A stretch of DNA of 61,232 nt from Verrucomicrobia bacterium UBA1200 (GTDB taxonomy: Bacteria > Verrucomicrobiota > Kiritimatiellia > RFP12 > UBA1067): positions 1 through 61,232 of the forward strand of contig DBXY01000029.1 in NCBI GenBank assembly GCA_002309765.1, in the 5' to 3' direction. Below are positions 14,661 through 24,081 of the stretch, one piece after another. Each line of letters starts with the position of its first letter. Position 1 is the first letter of the stretch. The position numbers were made by a program, and so were the translations under genes. The notes beneath the pieces are model-generated. The model did not search any database. It was not told the DNA's origin and saw only the letters and a program-made list of their open reading frames with translations.

Positions 14661-16442
14661 ATGTCAGACGAAATCAAACATGAATGCGCTGTAGCGATGG
14701 TGGTTTTGAGAAAGCCACCGTCAACCACCGGGGATTTTGGCGGCACTAGATTGTCGCTGCTTCTGGAAAAACAGCACAACCGCGGGCAGGATGGCGCGGG
14801 GGTGGCCATTTTAAGCGCGGACCCCGCACCCGGCTCACCTCCGTACCAGGTCTTCAAATCCGCTTCGGCTACACCGCTCGCCGACATCCTCGGCATGATT
14901 GCCAAACGAGAGTGTTCGCAAGATCGAATTTTCTTAGGACACTTACGCTATGCCACTTTCGGCAAGAACGAGATAGCGTTTTGCCATCCGTTCATCCATC
15001 AAGCCAGCGAATTGGACTTGACGCTACTTTTGGCGGGTAATTTCAACCTCACCAACGCCCCCGAACTATTCGATGACTACCGGCGGCACGGATCGTTCCC
15101 CACCAGCAAGGCCGATGGATATCTCGTCACGGAATTGATTGCCCATGAATTGGCAAGGCGGCTTCCACCGGTAAACGAGAACGGAACGTTTGAGTGCACC
15201 CATCCGCCACTTGCCGAGGCCCTAGCCGCCGCGCTAAAGAATGCCGACGGCGCTTGGACACTCATTGGCGCGACAGGAGACGGCTGGGCGTTTGCCACCC
15301 GCGACCCGCACGGGATCAGACCCGGTTGGTTTTACATTGATGATAATGTCGTAGTCGTCGCAAGCGAGCGGCCTGCGATACAAGCGGCTTTTGACGTGCC
15401 TCCGGAGTCCGTGAAGGAGATTCCTCCCGGCGAAACTCTCGTTGTCTCGCCGGATGGCGCAATCAGCTGGAAATCGCTCGATTTCTGCGGTCTAACTTCT
15501 GACAACGCAAATCTGCCGTCCGACACACAAAACTCTTCACAAGCCAAGCCGCCTTACCGTCCTTGCGCTTTCGAAAGGATCTACTTCTCACGGGCGAACG
15601 ATGCCGACATCCACCGCGAACGCAAAGCATTGGGCGCGGCGCTTCTTCCCGCGATCCTCAAGGCATCGAACGCGCCGCTGGAGGATATCTTCTTCAGCTA
15701 CATCCCCAATTCCGCGCGTATCGCGTTCCACGGACTGCTGGAACGGCTGTTTGACGAACACGGGAAAATTCGTTTCGGGGAGGTGGCGGTTAAGGACGCA
15801 AAATTCCGCACATTCATCGCGGACGCAGCCGCCCGCCGCGAATTTTACAAACACGTCTATGACGTTACTTACGGTTTGGTTCGCCCTGCCAAGGATACGC
15901 TGGTCGTTCTGGACGACTCCATAGTGCGAGGCAACACGATGAAAAACGCGATTCTCCCGATGCTTGACCGGCTCGGCCCGAAACGAATCGTGATCGCCTC
16001 GTCCGCGCCGCCCATCCGCTATCCAGACTGTTATGGAATCGACATGTCCACATTGGGAGAACTCGTCGCTTTCCGCGCTTTGGTTAAACTCATGGGAGAC
16101 AATGCGGAAGAAGAGTTGCGGACAGCGTTGAAAGAAGAGCAAACCCCATCCGGGAACCCTCTAGCCGCGCTTTACGCACGGTTCCCGAATGAAGAACATT
16201 CCGCCGAAATCGCCAGACTTCTAACGCCGCCCGGCATGAAGGCCGAAGTGGTTGTCGTCTATCAGACAATCGATGCCCTCCGCGAATGCCTAGCCCCGCC
16301 CAGCGGACATAATTCGGAGCGCAATCAGCTTCCCATCGGCGACTGGTACTTTACCGGTGACTACCCTACCCCGGGCGGTTATAAGGTTCTTCGCAAGGCA
16401 CTCATGAACTATTTGGAGCGCAGTAGCGAGCGTTCGTATTGA
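14661..16442 (+). CDS. purF: Amidophosphoribosyltransferase
   Basis: Enzyme of 593 residues for the first step of purine synthesis, PRPP + glutamine to phosphoribosylamine. The N-terminal glutaminase domain has Cys9 in MSDEIKHECAVAMV, implying removal of an 8-residue propeptide, then LEKQHNRGQDGAGVA, HLRYATFG and a long NTN-hydrolase fold. The PRPP-binding motif is LVVLDDSIVRGNT (about residue 414-426). The C-terminal part has ASSAPPIRYPDCYGIDMS. The protein is about 90 residues longer than the E. coli enzyme and resembles the long Bacteroidota-type PurF. No good Shine-Dalgarno is seen before the ATG, which directly follows a T-tract. It consumes the glutamine made by the preceding gene. Confidence 0.95.
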   Translation: MSDEIKHECAVAMVVLRKPPSTTGDFGGTRLSLLLEKQHNRGQDGAGVAILSADPAPGSPPYQVFKSASATPLADILGMIAKRECSQDRIFLGHLRYATFGKNEIAFCHPFIHQASELDLTLLLAGNFNLTNAPELFDDYRRHGSFPTSKADGYLVTELIAHELARRLPPVNENGTFECTHPPLAEALAAALKNADGAWTLIGATGDGWAFATRDPHGIRPGWFYIDDNVVVVASERPAIQAAFDVPPESVKEIPPGETLVVSPDGAISWKSLDFCGLTSDNANLPSDTQNSSQAKPPYRPCAFERIYFSRANDADIHRERKALGAALLPAILKASNAPLEDIFFSYIPNSARIAFHGLLERLFDEHGKIRFGEVAVKDAKFRTFIADAAARREFYKHVYDVTYGLVRPAKDTLVVLDDSIVRGNTMKNAILPMLDRLGPKRIVIASSAPPIRYPDCYGIDMSTLGELVAFRALVKLMGDNAEEELRTALKEEQTPSGNPLAALYARFPNEEHSAEIARLLTPPGMKAEVVVVYQTIDALRECLAPPSGHNSERNQLPIGDWYFTGDYPTPGGYKVLRKALMNYLERSSERSY

Positions 16443-16511
16443 TTTCCCACAACATTAGGGACTGTTTGGGCCACCGCATCCGGCTGTTTTTGTAATTTAA
16501 TACCGCATATT

Positions 16512-16528
16512 TTTACATCAATTGTAAA
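16512..16528. promoter_or_regulatory. Inverted-repeat operator candidate upstream of carA
   Basis: TTTACA, 5 bases, TGTAAA: a perfect 6-base inverted repeat, 30 bases upstream of the -24 element of the carA promoter. This is the best copy of the repeat shared with glnB and glnA. Confidence 0.55.
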
Positions 16529-16558
16529 CGCCGGTGTTTAATAGTACGCAATCTGAAA

Positions 16559-16573
16559 TGGCATGAGGTGTGC
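16559..16573 (+). promoter_or_regulatory. Sigma-54 promoter match for carA
   Basis: TGGCATGAGGTGTGC, with GG-N10-GC. The -12 half (GTGC) is weaker than in glnA but equal to that of glnB. Expected transcription start is about 16585, only two bases from the carA ATG at 16587, which would make the mRNA nearly leaderless. The shared upstream repeat at the same distance supports it; the leader problem argues for caution. Confidence 0.5.
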
Positions 16574-16586
16574 TATTGGATTCTAT

Positions 16587-17777
16587 ATGGACTACACGGA
16601 TAAATGGCAAGCGGAGCGGGATCGAAAGGCGTTTCTCGCATTGGATGACGGAACGGTGTTTCACGGTATTGCTTTCGGCGCAAGAAAGGATGCTTTGGGC
16701 GAAGTTGTCTTCAACACCGGGATGAGCGGTTACCAGGAGATATTGACCGACCCCTCTTACGCCGGACAGTTTGTCGCGCTCACAACAGCCGAAGTCGGCA
16801 ATTACGGAATAAACCCCGATGACGTTGAGTCTCGGGGACTTTTTCTGTCCGGACTGGTGATAGGCGATTTGGCTACCCCAAGTAACTGGCGAAGCAAAAA
16901 GAGTCTTGATGACTATCTGAAGGGAAACGGGATTCCCGGAATTTATGGTGTCGACACGCGCAGTCTGACGTTGCATATCCGTGACCACGGCAATCGAAAG
17001 GCGTATCTCCATGTAACCACGCCATCCGCATTAAACAAATCGGATGCCCCCTGCAATGACGCCGCCACGCATGGCGAGGCCATAGCAAGGGCAACCGAAT
17101 GGATTGGTCTGGATGGCCAGGACTACGCCGCAAAAGTGACTTGCGAAAAGGCGTATGAATTCAACCCCCGACCCACGTCTGACGTCTCTTCCATCCCGCA
17201 CATCGTTTGTTACGATTTCGGGGTCAAGACAAACATTCTGCGCTCACTTGCTGCGTGGGCGAAAGTTACCGTGGTTCCCGCGCAAACCGCCGCCGAAGAT
17301 GTGTTGGCAATGAATCCCGACGGCGTATTCCTCTCGAACGGGCCGGCCGACCCCGCAGCCGTTACCTACGCCATCGAGAACATCAAACGGTTATTGGGCA
17401 AAGTACCGATGATGGGAATCTGCCTCGGACACCAGCTGCTTTCACTCGCTTGCGGGGCGAAGACCGGACGTCTGAAGTTTGGCCACCACGGCTGCAACCA
17501 TCCGGTCAAGAATCTCATGACCGGCAAGGTGGAGATTACCTCGCAAAACCACAACTTCGCCGTCGTAAAAGAGACTCTGCCAGATTGTCTTGAAGTGACG
17601 CACGTCAATCTAAACGACGGCACTATCGAAGGGATTCGCCACAAGTTCCTTCCGGCTTATTCCGTGCAGTACCATCCGGAATCCTGTCCGGGGCCACACG
17701 ACAGCGCGTATCTCTTCAGGGAATTTAAGGAAATGATCGGCAACCGTCGTCAACCAGCGACATCGATCGAACAATAG
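16587..17777 (+). CDS. carA: Carbamoyl-phosphate synthase, small (glutaminase) chain
   Basis: 396-residue subunit that hydrolyses glutamine and passes ammonia to CarB for carbamoyl phosphate (arginine and pyrimidine synthesis). The N-terminal domain begins FLALDDGTVFHG and carries FNTGMSGYQEILTDPSY. The class I glutaminase domain has the nucleophile in MGICLGHQLLSLACG (about residue 277) and the His-Glu pair in SVQYHPESCPGP (about 360). ATG 16587 is chosen; the ATG at 16563 lies inside the sigma-54 promoter match. No clear Shine-Dalgarno is seen, so translation may be leaderless. It is separated by only 7 bases from pyrG. Confidence 0.96.
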   Translation: MDYTDKWQAERDRKAFLALDDGTVFHGIAFGARKDALGEVVFNTGMSGYQEILTDPSYAGQFVALTTAEVGNYGINPDDVESRGLFLSGLVIGDLATPSNWRSKKSLDDYLKGNGIPGIYGVDTRSLTLHIRDHGNRKAYLHVTTPSALNKSDAPCNDAATHGEAIARATEWIGLDGQDYAAKVTCEKAYEFNPRPTSDVSSIPHIVCYDFGVKTNILRSLAAWAKVTVVPAQTAAEDVLAMNPDGVFLSNGPADPAAVTYAIENIKRLLGKVPMMGICLGHQLLSLACGAKTGRLKFGHHGCNHPVKNLMTGKVEITSQNHNFAVVKETLPDCLEVTHVNLNDGTIEGIRHKFLPAYSVQYHPESCPGPHDSAYLFREFKEMIGNRRQPATSIEQ

Positions 17778-17784
17778 GTGCGTA

Positions 17785-19404
17785 ATGAATAAACAGGTCA
17801 AATACGTGTTCATAACCGGCGGCGTGGTAAGTTCGCTTGGGAAGGGAATTACTTCGGCATCACTCGCGCTTCTGCTCAAATCCCGCGGTTACAAAGTCTT
17901 CATGCAGAAACTCGACCCCTACCTCAACGTTGACCCAGGAACGATGTCGCCCTACCAACACGGCGAGGTGTTCGTAACGGATGACGGGGCCGAAACCGAT
18001 CTAGACCTCGGCCATTATGAACGCTTTGCCGGGGTTAATTGCACCAAAGCCAGCAACTTCACCTCCGGGCGCATCTACTCGGCAGTCCTCGCCCGCGAAC
18101 GGGCCGGCGGCTATTTAGGCGGAACGGTTCAAGTCGTTCCGCACATCACCGACGAAATCAAGGCGGCAATCAAAAGCGCCGGCGAGCACGACTGCGATAT
18201 CGTTCTTTGCGAAATCGGTGGCGTTTCGGGCGATATCGAATCATTGCCGTTCCTCGAAGCGGCGCGGCAATTCCGTTTTGAAGAGGGCGACAGCAACACC
18301 TGTTTTGTTCATCTTACGCTCGTTCCCTACCTCAAGGCGGCAGGGGAACTAAAGACAAAACCCAGCCAGCATTCCGTGGGAATGCTGCGTAATATCGGCA
18401 TCATCCCGGACATTCTCGTGTGCCGGACGGAAATGACGATTCCCGAAGAGCATTTGCGCAAACTCGCGCTTTTCTGCAATGTCAAACGGGAATGCGTGAT
18501 TGAGGAGAAAGACGTCGCGGAATCAGTTTATGCCGTACCGCGGGAATTGCGCAAACAAGGTTTAGACGAACAGGTGTTGCGTCAACTCCACCTGGACATT
18601 TGGCCGATCAAGCACACCGTATGGGATACGCTTGTTAGAAAAGCCACCAAACCGAAAAAGACCTGCCGTATCGCACTGGTCGGAAAATACATCTCCATCC
18701 GTGACGCCTACAAGTCAATCCACGAAGCGCTGCAACACGCGGGAATGGCAAAGGATTGCAAAGTTGAGGTAGAGCCGATCGAAGCGGAGGATGTTTTAAA
18801 AGCCAAAGCCGCAAAAGTTTTCAGCGGTGTGGACGGGATACTGGTTCCCGGCGGATTCGGCTCGCGCGGAGTCGAAGGCAAGATCGCGGCGATCAGGTAT
18901 GCGCGCGAGAAAGGCATCCCGTTCCTGGGGATTTGTCTTGGAATGCAATGCACGGTTATCGAGTACGCGCGCGATGTTCTGGGCTGGAAAGACGCGAATT
19001 CAACCGAGTTCAACGAAAAGACGTCGCATCCTGTAATCGACCTCATGGAAGAGCAGCGCGGCATAACGCAAAAAGGCGGCACGATGCGCTTGGGCGCATA
19101 TCCGTGCGTCTTGAAGAAAGGGTCGCTTGCGGCCAAAATGTACGGCGAACCCAATATTTCCGAGCGGCATCGGCACCGTTACGAGTTTGATATGCGTAGC
19201 GAAGGCGCCATTGCCTGCGCACAGTCCGGGCTTGTCATCAGCGGAACGTCGCCCGACGGAAAACTTGTTGAAATCGTGGAATTGTCCAAGCACCCGTATT
19301 TCATCGCCTGCCAGTTCCATCCGGAGTTCAAATCGCGTCCGACCTCGCCACATCCGCTGTTTCTGGGACTTATCGCGGCGGCGTTGAAAGGAAAGGCAAA
19401 ATGA
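17785..19404 (+). CDS. pyrG: CTP synthase
   Basis: 539-residue enzyme converting UTP to CTP with glutamine or ammonia. The N-terminal synthase domain begins KYVFITGGVVSSLGKGITSA (P-loop) with KLDPYLNVDPGTMSPYQHGE and the allosteric CEIGGVSGDIES. The C-terminal glutaminase has the nucleophile in LGICLGMQCTVIEYA (about residue 381) and QFHPEFKSRP. Inserted between carA and carB, which is unusual; its stop codon overlaps the carB start in ATGA. All enzymes of this cluster use glutamine amide nitrogen. Confidence 0.98.
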   Translation: MNKQVKYVFITGGVVSSLGKGITSASLALLLKSRGYKVFMQKLDPYLNVDPGTMSPYQHGEVFVTDDGAETDLDLGHYERFAGVNCTKASNFTSGRIYSAVLARERAGGYLGGTVQVVPHITDEIKAAIKSAGEHDCDIVLCEIGGVSGDIESLPFLEAARQFRFEEGDSNTCFVHLTLVPYLKAAGELKTKPSQHSVGMLRNIGIIPDILVCRTEMTIPEEHLRKLALFCNVKRECVIEEKDVAESVYAVPRELRKQGLDEQVLRQLHLDIWPIKHTVWDTLVRKATKPKKTCRIALVGKYISIRDAYKSIHEALQHAGMAKDCKVEVEPIEAEDVLKAKAAKVFSGVDGILVPGGFGSRGVEGKIAAIRYAREKGIPFLGICLGMQCTVIEYARDVLGWKDANSTEFNEKTSHPVIDLMEEQRGITQKGGTMRLGAYPCVLKKGSLAAKMYGEPNISERHRHRYEFDMRSEGAIACAQSGLVISGTSPDGKLVEIVELSKHPYFIACQFHPEFKSRPTSPHPLFLGLIAAALKGKAK

Positions 19405-22400
19405 AGCGAGGCGATTTGAAGAAAATCCTGATCATTGGTTCCGGCCCGATTGTGATTGGCCAAGGATGCGAATTCGACTATTCCGGCGTCCAAGCGGTTA
19501 AAGCGCTTCGTAAAGAGGGGTACACGGTCGTTCTCGTCAACTCCAACCCCGCGACGGTAATGACCGATCCAGAAATGGCGGAGCAGACCTACATCGAACC
19601 GCTGACCGTGGAATCCGTTGCCGCAATAATCCGCAAGGAACGTCCTGATGCCCTGCTCCCGACTCTGGGCGGGCAAACCGCGCTGAATGTGGCGACCGGA
19701 CTTGCGAAAGCCGGCGTTTTAAAAGAATTCGGCGTAGAAATGATTGGCGCTAACGCGGCCGCAATTGAAAAAGCGGAAGACCGCAATCTCTTCAAAGCGG
19801 CAATGACTGATTTAGGGTTGGACATTCCGCGATCCGGCAGCGCACATTCGCTTGAAGAAGCCAAAGAAATCGCGCGAATGATTGGCTCTTGGCCGTTGAT
19901 TATCCGTCCGGGATTCACATTGGGCGGCACCGGCGGCGGCATCGCGCATGACGCGAAAGAATTTGAGGAAATTGTCTCCCGCGGACTGGAGGCGGCGCTC
20001 AACCACGAAGTGCTGATTGAAGAGTCGCTTATCGGATGGAAAGAATACGAGATGGAGGTTATGCGCGATAGGGCTGGGAATGCCGTAATCGTCTGCTCCA
20101 TCGAAAACATGGATCCGATGGGAGTCCATACCGGCGACTCAATCACCGTTGCCCCGATCCAAACCCTGACCGATCGCGAATACCAGGAGATGCGCGACGA
20201 CTCCATTCGCGTTCTTGAGGCTATCGGCGTGGAGACCGGAGGCTCAAACGTGCAATGGGCGGTGAATCCGGAGACGGGGCGGCGGATTATCATCGAGATG
20301 AATCCCCGTGTCTCGCGCTCGTCCGCATTGGCATCAAAAGCGACCGGCTTCCCGATTGCGAAAATCGCCGCGCTGCTTGCCGTGGGATATACGCTGGACG
20401 AACTTACAAACGACATCACGCAAGTCACGCCAACCTGCTTCGAGCCGACTTTGGACTACGTAGTCGTAAAAATACCGCGCTTCACCTTCGAGAAATTCCC
20501 GGGGGCGGACAAACAGCTGGGCACGCAGATGAAATCCGTCGGCGAGGCAATGGCGATCGGGCGCACATTCAAACAGGCGTATCTAAAGGCGGTTCGCTCG
20601 CTTGAGGCACCGCTAGCCGGACACGACGCAAAAGCCTTCGATCCGTGGTTTCGCGCCCAACTCGATGAAATCGAGGCATTTAGAAGTTTTCTCGCCGCCA
20701 AAAACTCCAAACGGCTGGATTCCGATGTGTTGCGTCAGGCAAAAGTGTTCGGATTCAGCGATCGCGAAATCGCCGCAATGGTAGGCTGCCGCGAAAGCGA
20801 TATCCGCGCCCAGCGGCTTGAACTCGGAATTCATCCGCAGTTCGGCGAAGTTGACACCTGCGCCGGAGAATTTGAGGCAAAAACGCCGTACTACTATAGC
20901 TATTATTCGGCCGAAGGTCTCACATCATTGACGAATGTTGATGTGGGAATGTTGCCAATCACCAATGCCAATAGCCAATTAGATCCTGGCATCATTGGCA
21001 ACAATCAACAACCTGCCAAGAAGATCATGGTCTTGGGCGGCGGGCCGAACCGTATCGGACAAGGCATCGAGTTCGACTGGTGTTGCTGCCACGCGGCATT
21101 CGCCTTACGCAAGCTTGGCTATGAAGTGGTGATGGTAAACTCCAATCCCGAAACGGTTTCGACCGACTACGACACCTCGGACAAACTTTACTTCGAACCG
21201 TTGACATTCGAAGATGTGATGGAGATATACAACCGCGAGGGTTGCGATGGCGTTATCGTTCAGTTCGGCGGACAAACCCCGCTAAATCTGGCCGAACGCC
21301 TAGCTGACGCGGGGGTTAATATTCTGGGCACGTCGCCGCATGACATTGCCCTTGCCGAGGACCGGGACTTTTTCCGGGCGCTGGTGGATGAATTGGGCGT
21401 AAAACAGCCGCCCAGCGGGATTGCCCATAGTGTTGAAGACGCGCTGAAGATTGCGGAAGAAATCGGCTATCCCGTACTTGTTCGCCCCAGTTTTGTCCTT
21501 GGCGGACGCGGCATGGCGATAGTCTACCATGAAGAGCGGCTGCGCGAATTTGTGGAAGACGCCGTAAAAATCTCCGACGGCAAACCCATCTTAATCGACA
21601 AGTTTCTCACCCACGCCATTGAGCTCGATGTTGACTGCGTCTCGGACGGCAAAACGACAGTGGTCGGCGCGATTCTCGAGCATATCGAGGCTGCGGGATG
21701 CCATTCCGGCGATGCCGCCGCCGTAACGCCGCCGGTTTCGCTTTCGGACAAAACAATTGCGGAAGTCGAATCAATCGCCCTCAAATTTGCCGATAGACTG
21801 CATGTATGCGGGTTAATGAACATCCAGCTTGCGGTGAAAAACGGCGAAATCTGGATGATAGAGGTGAACCCGCGGGCATCGCGAACCGTGCCGTTTGTTT
21901 CAAAGGCAGTCGGATGGTCACTCGCGGGGGTTGCGGCACGCTGCATGGCCGGTGAAACGCTTAACGATATCGGAATACACCCGTCCGAACGCGGGGAACG
22001 TTTGGAGTCCAACGCCAACAGCGGCAAACCTTGGCCATACTATTGCGTGAAAGAGGCGGTGTTCCCATTCGTGAAGTTCCCGGGTGCGGACATCACACTC
22101 ACCCCCGAAATGAAATCCACCGGGGAGGTGATGGCGTTTGGCCACGATGCCGCCACGGCATACTACAAAAGCCAAATCGCGGCCGGAAGTCCGCTCCCGC
22201 TCAAAGGCGGCGTTATACTATCGGTTCGAGACGAAGACAAAGCGGAGGTGGTGCGTCTCGCCAAACAACTTGACGATCTGGGTTATGAAATTTGGGCTAC
22301 GCGCGGCACATCCACTTCGTTATGGAAGGCCGGGATCGAGTCTAACGCGTTATACCGCATCACGCTCGGCAGCCCTAACGCGCTGGACCTCATTCGCCTC

Positions 22401-22613
22401 GGCAAAGTCAAATGGGTAGTCAACACCAGGGAAGACGACGAGACCGCACATTCCGACAGCCTGAAAATCCGTTCCGGGGCCGTTGCCGCCGGAATCCCAG
22501 TCACCACAACGCTAGCCGGATTTTCAGAAGCCCTGAAAGGGATTGCCGCCGTATCGCACGAAACCCCAAGTTTGCCGAACTCCTTGCAAGAATGGCATGC
22601 AACCGTGTCATAA
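19401..22613 (+). CDS. carB: Carbamoyl-phosphate synthase, large chain
   Basis: 1070-residue subunit that makes carbamoyl phosphate from bicarbonate, ammonia and two ATP. Two homologous ATP-grasp halves are clear: the first begins KKILIIGSGPIVIGQGCEFD, the second KKIMVLGGGPNRIGQGIEFD (about residue 541). Each has its own EDRNLF/EDRDFF segment and biotin-carboxylase-like centre. The last 140 residues form the allosteric MGS-like domain (GVILSVRDEDKAEVVRLAKQ onwards). Length is equal to the E. coli protein (1073). Start codon overlaps the pyrG stop, so the two are translationally coupled. Confidence 0.98.
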   Translation: MKRGDLKKILIIGSGPIVIGQGCEFDYSGVQAVKALRKEGYTVVLVNSNPATVMTDPEMAEQTYIEPLTVESVAAIIRKERPDALLPTLGGQTALNVATGLAKAGVLKEFGVEMIGANAAAIEKAEDRNLFKAAMTDLGLDIPRSGSAHSLEEAKEIARMIGSWPLIIRPGFTLGGTGGGIAHDAKEFEEIVSRGLEAALNHEVLIEESLIGWKEYEMEVMRDRAGNAVIVCSIENMDPMGVHTGDSITVAPIQTLTDREYQEMRDDSIRVLEAIGVETGGSNVQWAVNPETGRRIIIEMNPRVSRSSALASKATGFPIAKIAALLAVGYTLDELTNDITQVTPTCFEPTLDYVVVKIPRFTFEKFPGADKQLGTQMKSVGEAMAIGRTFKQAYLKAVRSLEAPLAGHDAKAFDPWFRAQLDEIEAFRSFLAAKNSKRLDSDVLRQAKVFGFSDREIAAMVGCRESDIRAQRLELGIHPQFGEVDTCAGEFEAKTPYYYSYYSAEGLTSLTNVDVGMLPITNANSQLDPGIIGNNQQPAKKIMVLGGGPNRIGQGIEFDWCCCHAAFALRKLGYEVVMVNSNPETVSTDYDTSDKLYFEPLTFEDVMEIYNREGCDGVIVQFGGQTPLNLAERLADAGVNILGTSPHDIALAEDRDFFRALVDELGVKQPPSGIAHSVEDALKIAEEIGYPVLVRPSFVLGGRGMAIVYHEERLREFVEDAVKISDGKPILIDKFLTHAIELDVDCVSDGKTTVVGAILEHIEAAGCHSGDAAAVTPPVSLSDKTIAEVESIALKFADRLHVCGLMNIQLAVKNGEIWMIEVNPRASRTVPFVSKAVGWSLAGVAARCMAGETLNDIGIHPSERGERLESNANSGKPWPYYCVKEAVFPFVKFPGADITLTPEMKSTGEVMAFGHDAATAYYKSQIAAGSPLPLKGGVILSVRDEDKAEVVRLAKQLDDLGYEIWATRGTSTSLWKAGIESNALYRITLGSPNALDLIRLGKVKWVVNTREDDETAHSDSLKIRSGAVAAGIPVTTTLAGFSEALKGIAAVSHETPSLPNSLQEWHATVS

Positions 22614-22737
22614 CGACCGGATAAGGGAAAGTACGGCAAAGTCCATTGGGATACTTTTGGAAAGAAAAAAAGCCCGGGAACAATTGCCAGCCTCAATTAG
22701 CAAACCAATCAATCTGGCGTTCAACCGAGCAAGAAGA

Positions 22738-22813
22738 TGGTGGAGAAGAAGAGATTCGAACTCTCGACCCCCACGTTGCGAACGTGATGCTCTACCAACT
22801 GAGCTACTTCCCC
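22738..22813 (-). tRNA. tRNA-Ala (anticodon CGC)
   Basis: 76-nucleotide cloverleaf, read on the minus strand from GGGGAAG at 22813. The acceptor stem pairs GGGGAAG with CTTCTCC and contains the alanine identity pair G3-U70. D-arm GCTC...GAGC, anticodon stem TCACG/CGTGG with loop TTCGCAA (anticodon CGC, decoding GCG), T-arm with loop TTCGAAT, discriminator A and an encoded CCA end. It stands alone between carB and the histidine phosphatase gene. Confidence 0.93.
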
Positions 22814-22918
22814 ATGCGTTGAAAACGGGAAATACTTTATCAAAACCGGGCAATAAAGTCAACCGCAAAGTAACATTTTTTGGAAATTTATAGAATTTAG
22901 GGATTGGGAGAAGGTTCC

Positions 22919-23590
22919 TTAATCCACGCCGGAAACCAGATTGGAAAGCCCGGCGCGGAAAAGCGCGTAACGCCGCCGCCGCAAAGGATCGATAATGATT
23001 ACAGCGGAGTCGAGGAATCGCGGCCAGTTGTCGGGATTCCAATCTGTTTTAACCCCTTTGGCGTGAAGATAGGCGGCAACGAAAATGTCATGGGTGGCAA
23101 AAATGCCAAATTGCGCGGAGAAATTGGACACCACGTAATCCTCGTAAGTTTCTGCCGCCTGAAAAAGCGGGGCGAATCCGATCTGCGTGCCCTTCGACAT
23201 GTATGACATCATTTTTTCAAAGAAACTGCCATCGCGGAACAATTCCCAGACCGCCAACAGATCGGAAATGAAACAAGAGCCGTTACCGATTAGGTCATCG
23301 GGAACAATACTAGGATTACCGATACCCATACCCTGCGCGATAAGCCGGGCCGTCATTACGGTACGCAACAGCGGACTGGCCCGAAATTGAACGGATTGTG
23401 AAGCGCCTTGCAATCGTTGACCAAAATCCACGCACATCCGCTTACCGTTTTCGGTCAAAGGCAACGTTGCGCCGAAAGTCTTGTCATCTTTGTCGATATG
23501 GGGACGTTCCGCATGCCTCACCAGCATCAGAACCCGGTTGCCTTGGTTCAACTCCGCACGTATGGCGGCGAAATTTAACGCTGCGGTCAC
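22919..23590 (-). CDS. Histidine phosphatase family protein
   Basis: 223-residue protein of the phosphoglycerate-mutase-like superfamily. The catalytic motif is LMLVRHAERP (RHG-type, with RHA here) near residue 21-30; TENGKRMCVDFGQRL and the second arginine in RASPLLRTVMTARLIAQ follow, and a later histidine in IFATHDIFVAAYL is typical. Substrate unknown. The start is GTG, three bases after the stop of the FtsB-like gene, so the two are likely co-transcribed. Confidence 0.85.
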   Translation of the reverse strand: MTAALNFAAIRAELNQGNRVLMLVRHAERPHIDKDDKTFGATLPLTENGKRMCVDFGQRLQGASQSVQFRASPLLRTVMTARLIAQGMGIGNPSIVPDDLIGNGSCFISDLLAVWELFRDGSFFEKMMSYMSKGTQIGFAPLFQAAETYEDYVVSNFSAQFGIFATHDIFVAAYLHAKGVKTDWNPDNWPRFLDSAVIIIDPLRRRRYALFRAGLSNLVSGVD

Positions 23591-23592
23591 TA

Positions 23593-23892
23593 TTATCTCG
23601 AATTGTCAAAAATAAAGACGATTTCCTTGTCGTCAACCAACTTTTCTTCGTGGGCGAGACGAACCACAAAATCCCGGTTGTTCTTGAAATTGTCTTGGTT
23701 TTCCCGATACAAGCGAATTTCTTTTTTAATATTGTCGATCTTATTTTGCAAATCAACGCGGCGATGCTGCATTCCGAGATACTTTTGTCTTAACGGCATG
23801 ATATCCATGTAGGCGAAGACATTAACCGCCACCGCCACCGCCGCTAACAACCCCCAAATGGTCCACTTGACAATGGTACAAAGCTTGTTCAC
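23593..23892 (-). CDS. FtsB/DivIC-like septum formation initiator
   Basis: Small 99-residue bitopic membrane protein. A short cytoplasmic N-terminus is followed by one membrane helix (about residues 10-28, IWGLLAAVAVAVNVFAYM), then a coiled coil (about 33-72) with heptad pattern, and the end FVVRLAHEEKLVDDKEIVFIF, which matches the conserved end of FtsB/DivIC proteins. Such proteins bridge FtsL and FtsQ in the divisome. Start is GTG. Paired with a histidine phosphatase gene; the small size and weak family signature leave some doubt. Confidence 0.75.
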   Translation of the reverse strand: MNKLCTIVKWTIWGLLAAVAVAVNVFAYMDIMPLRQKYLGMQHRRVDLQNKIDNIKKEIRLYRENQDNFKNNRDFVVRLAHEEKLVDDKEIVFIFDNSR

Positions 23893-24081
23893 CTGAAAGC
23901 AACCCCCGAAGCAACAATAACCGCAGAATCAACCGAACGTAAGCATTAAAACAAATATGCGCCTTTCAGTCAATTCAAAACCTTAGAAAATCGCGGATTT
24001 TTTCATTTTTGCGCCATTTTTCCGGAAAAACTGCCCGATTCATGGCGTTTACCCATTGTTTTGACCGGCTTTATGGTCTAG

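Noticed and set aside
16563..16586. Alternative upstream start of carA
   Set aside because: It lies inside the sigma-54 -24/-12 element and adds residues not usual in CarA.
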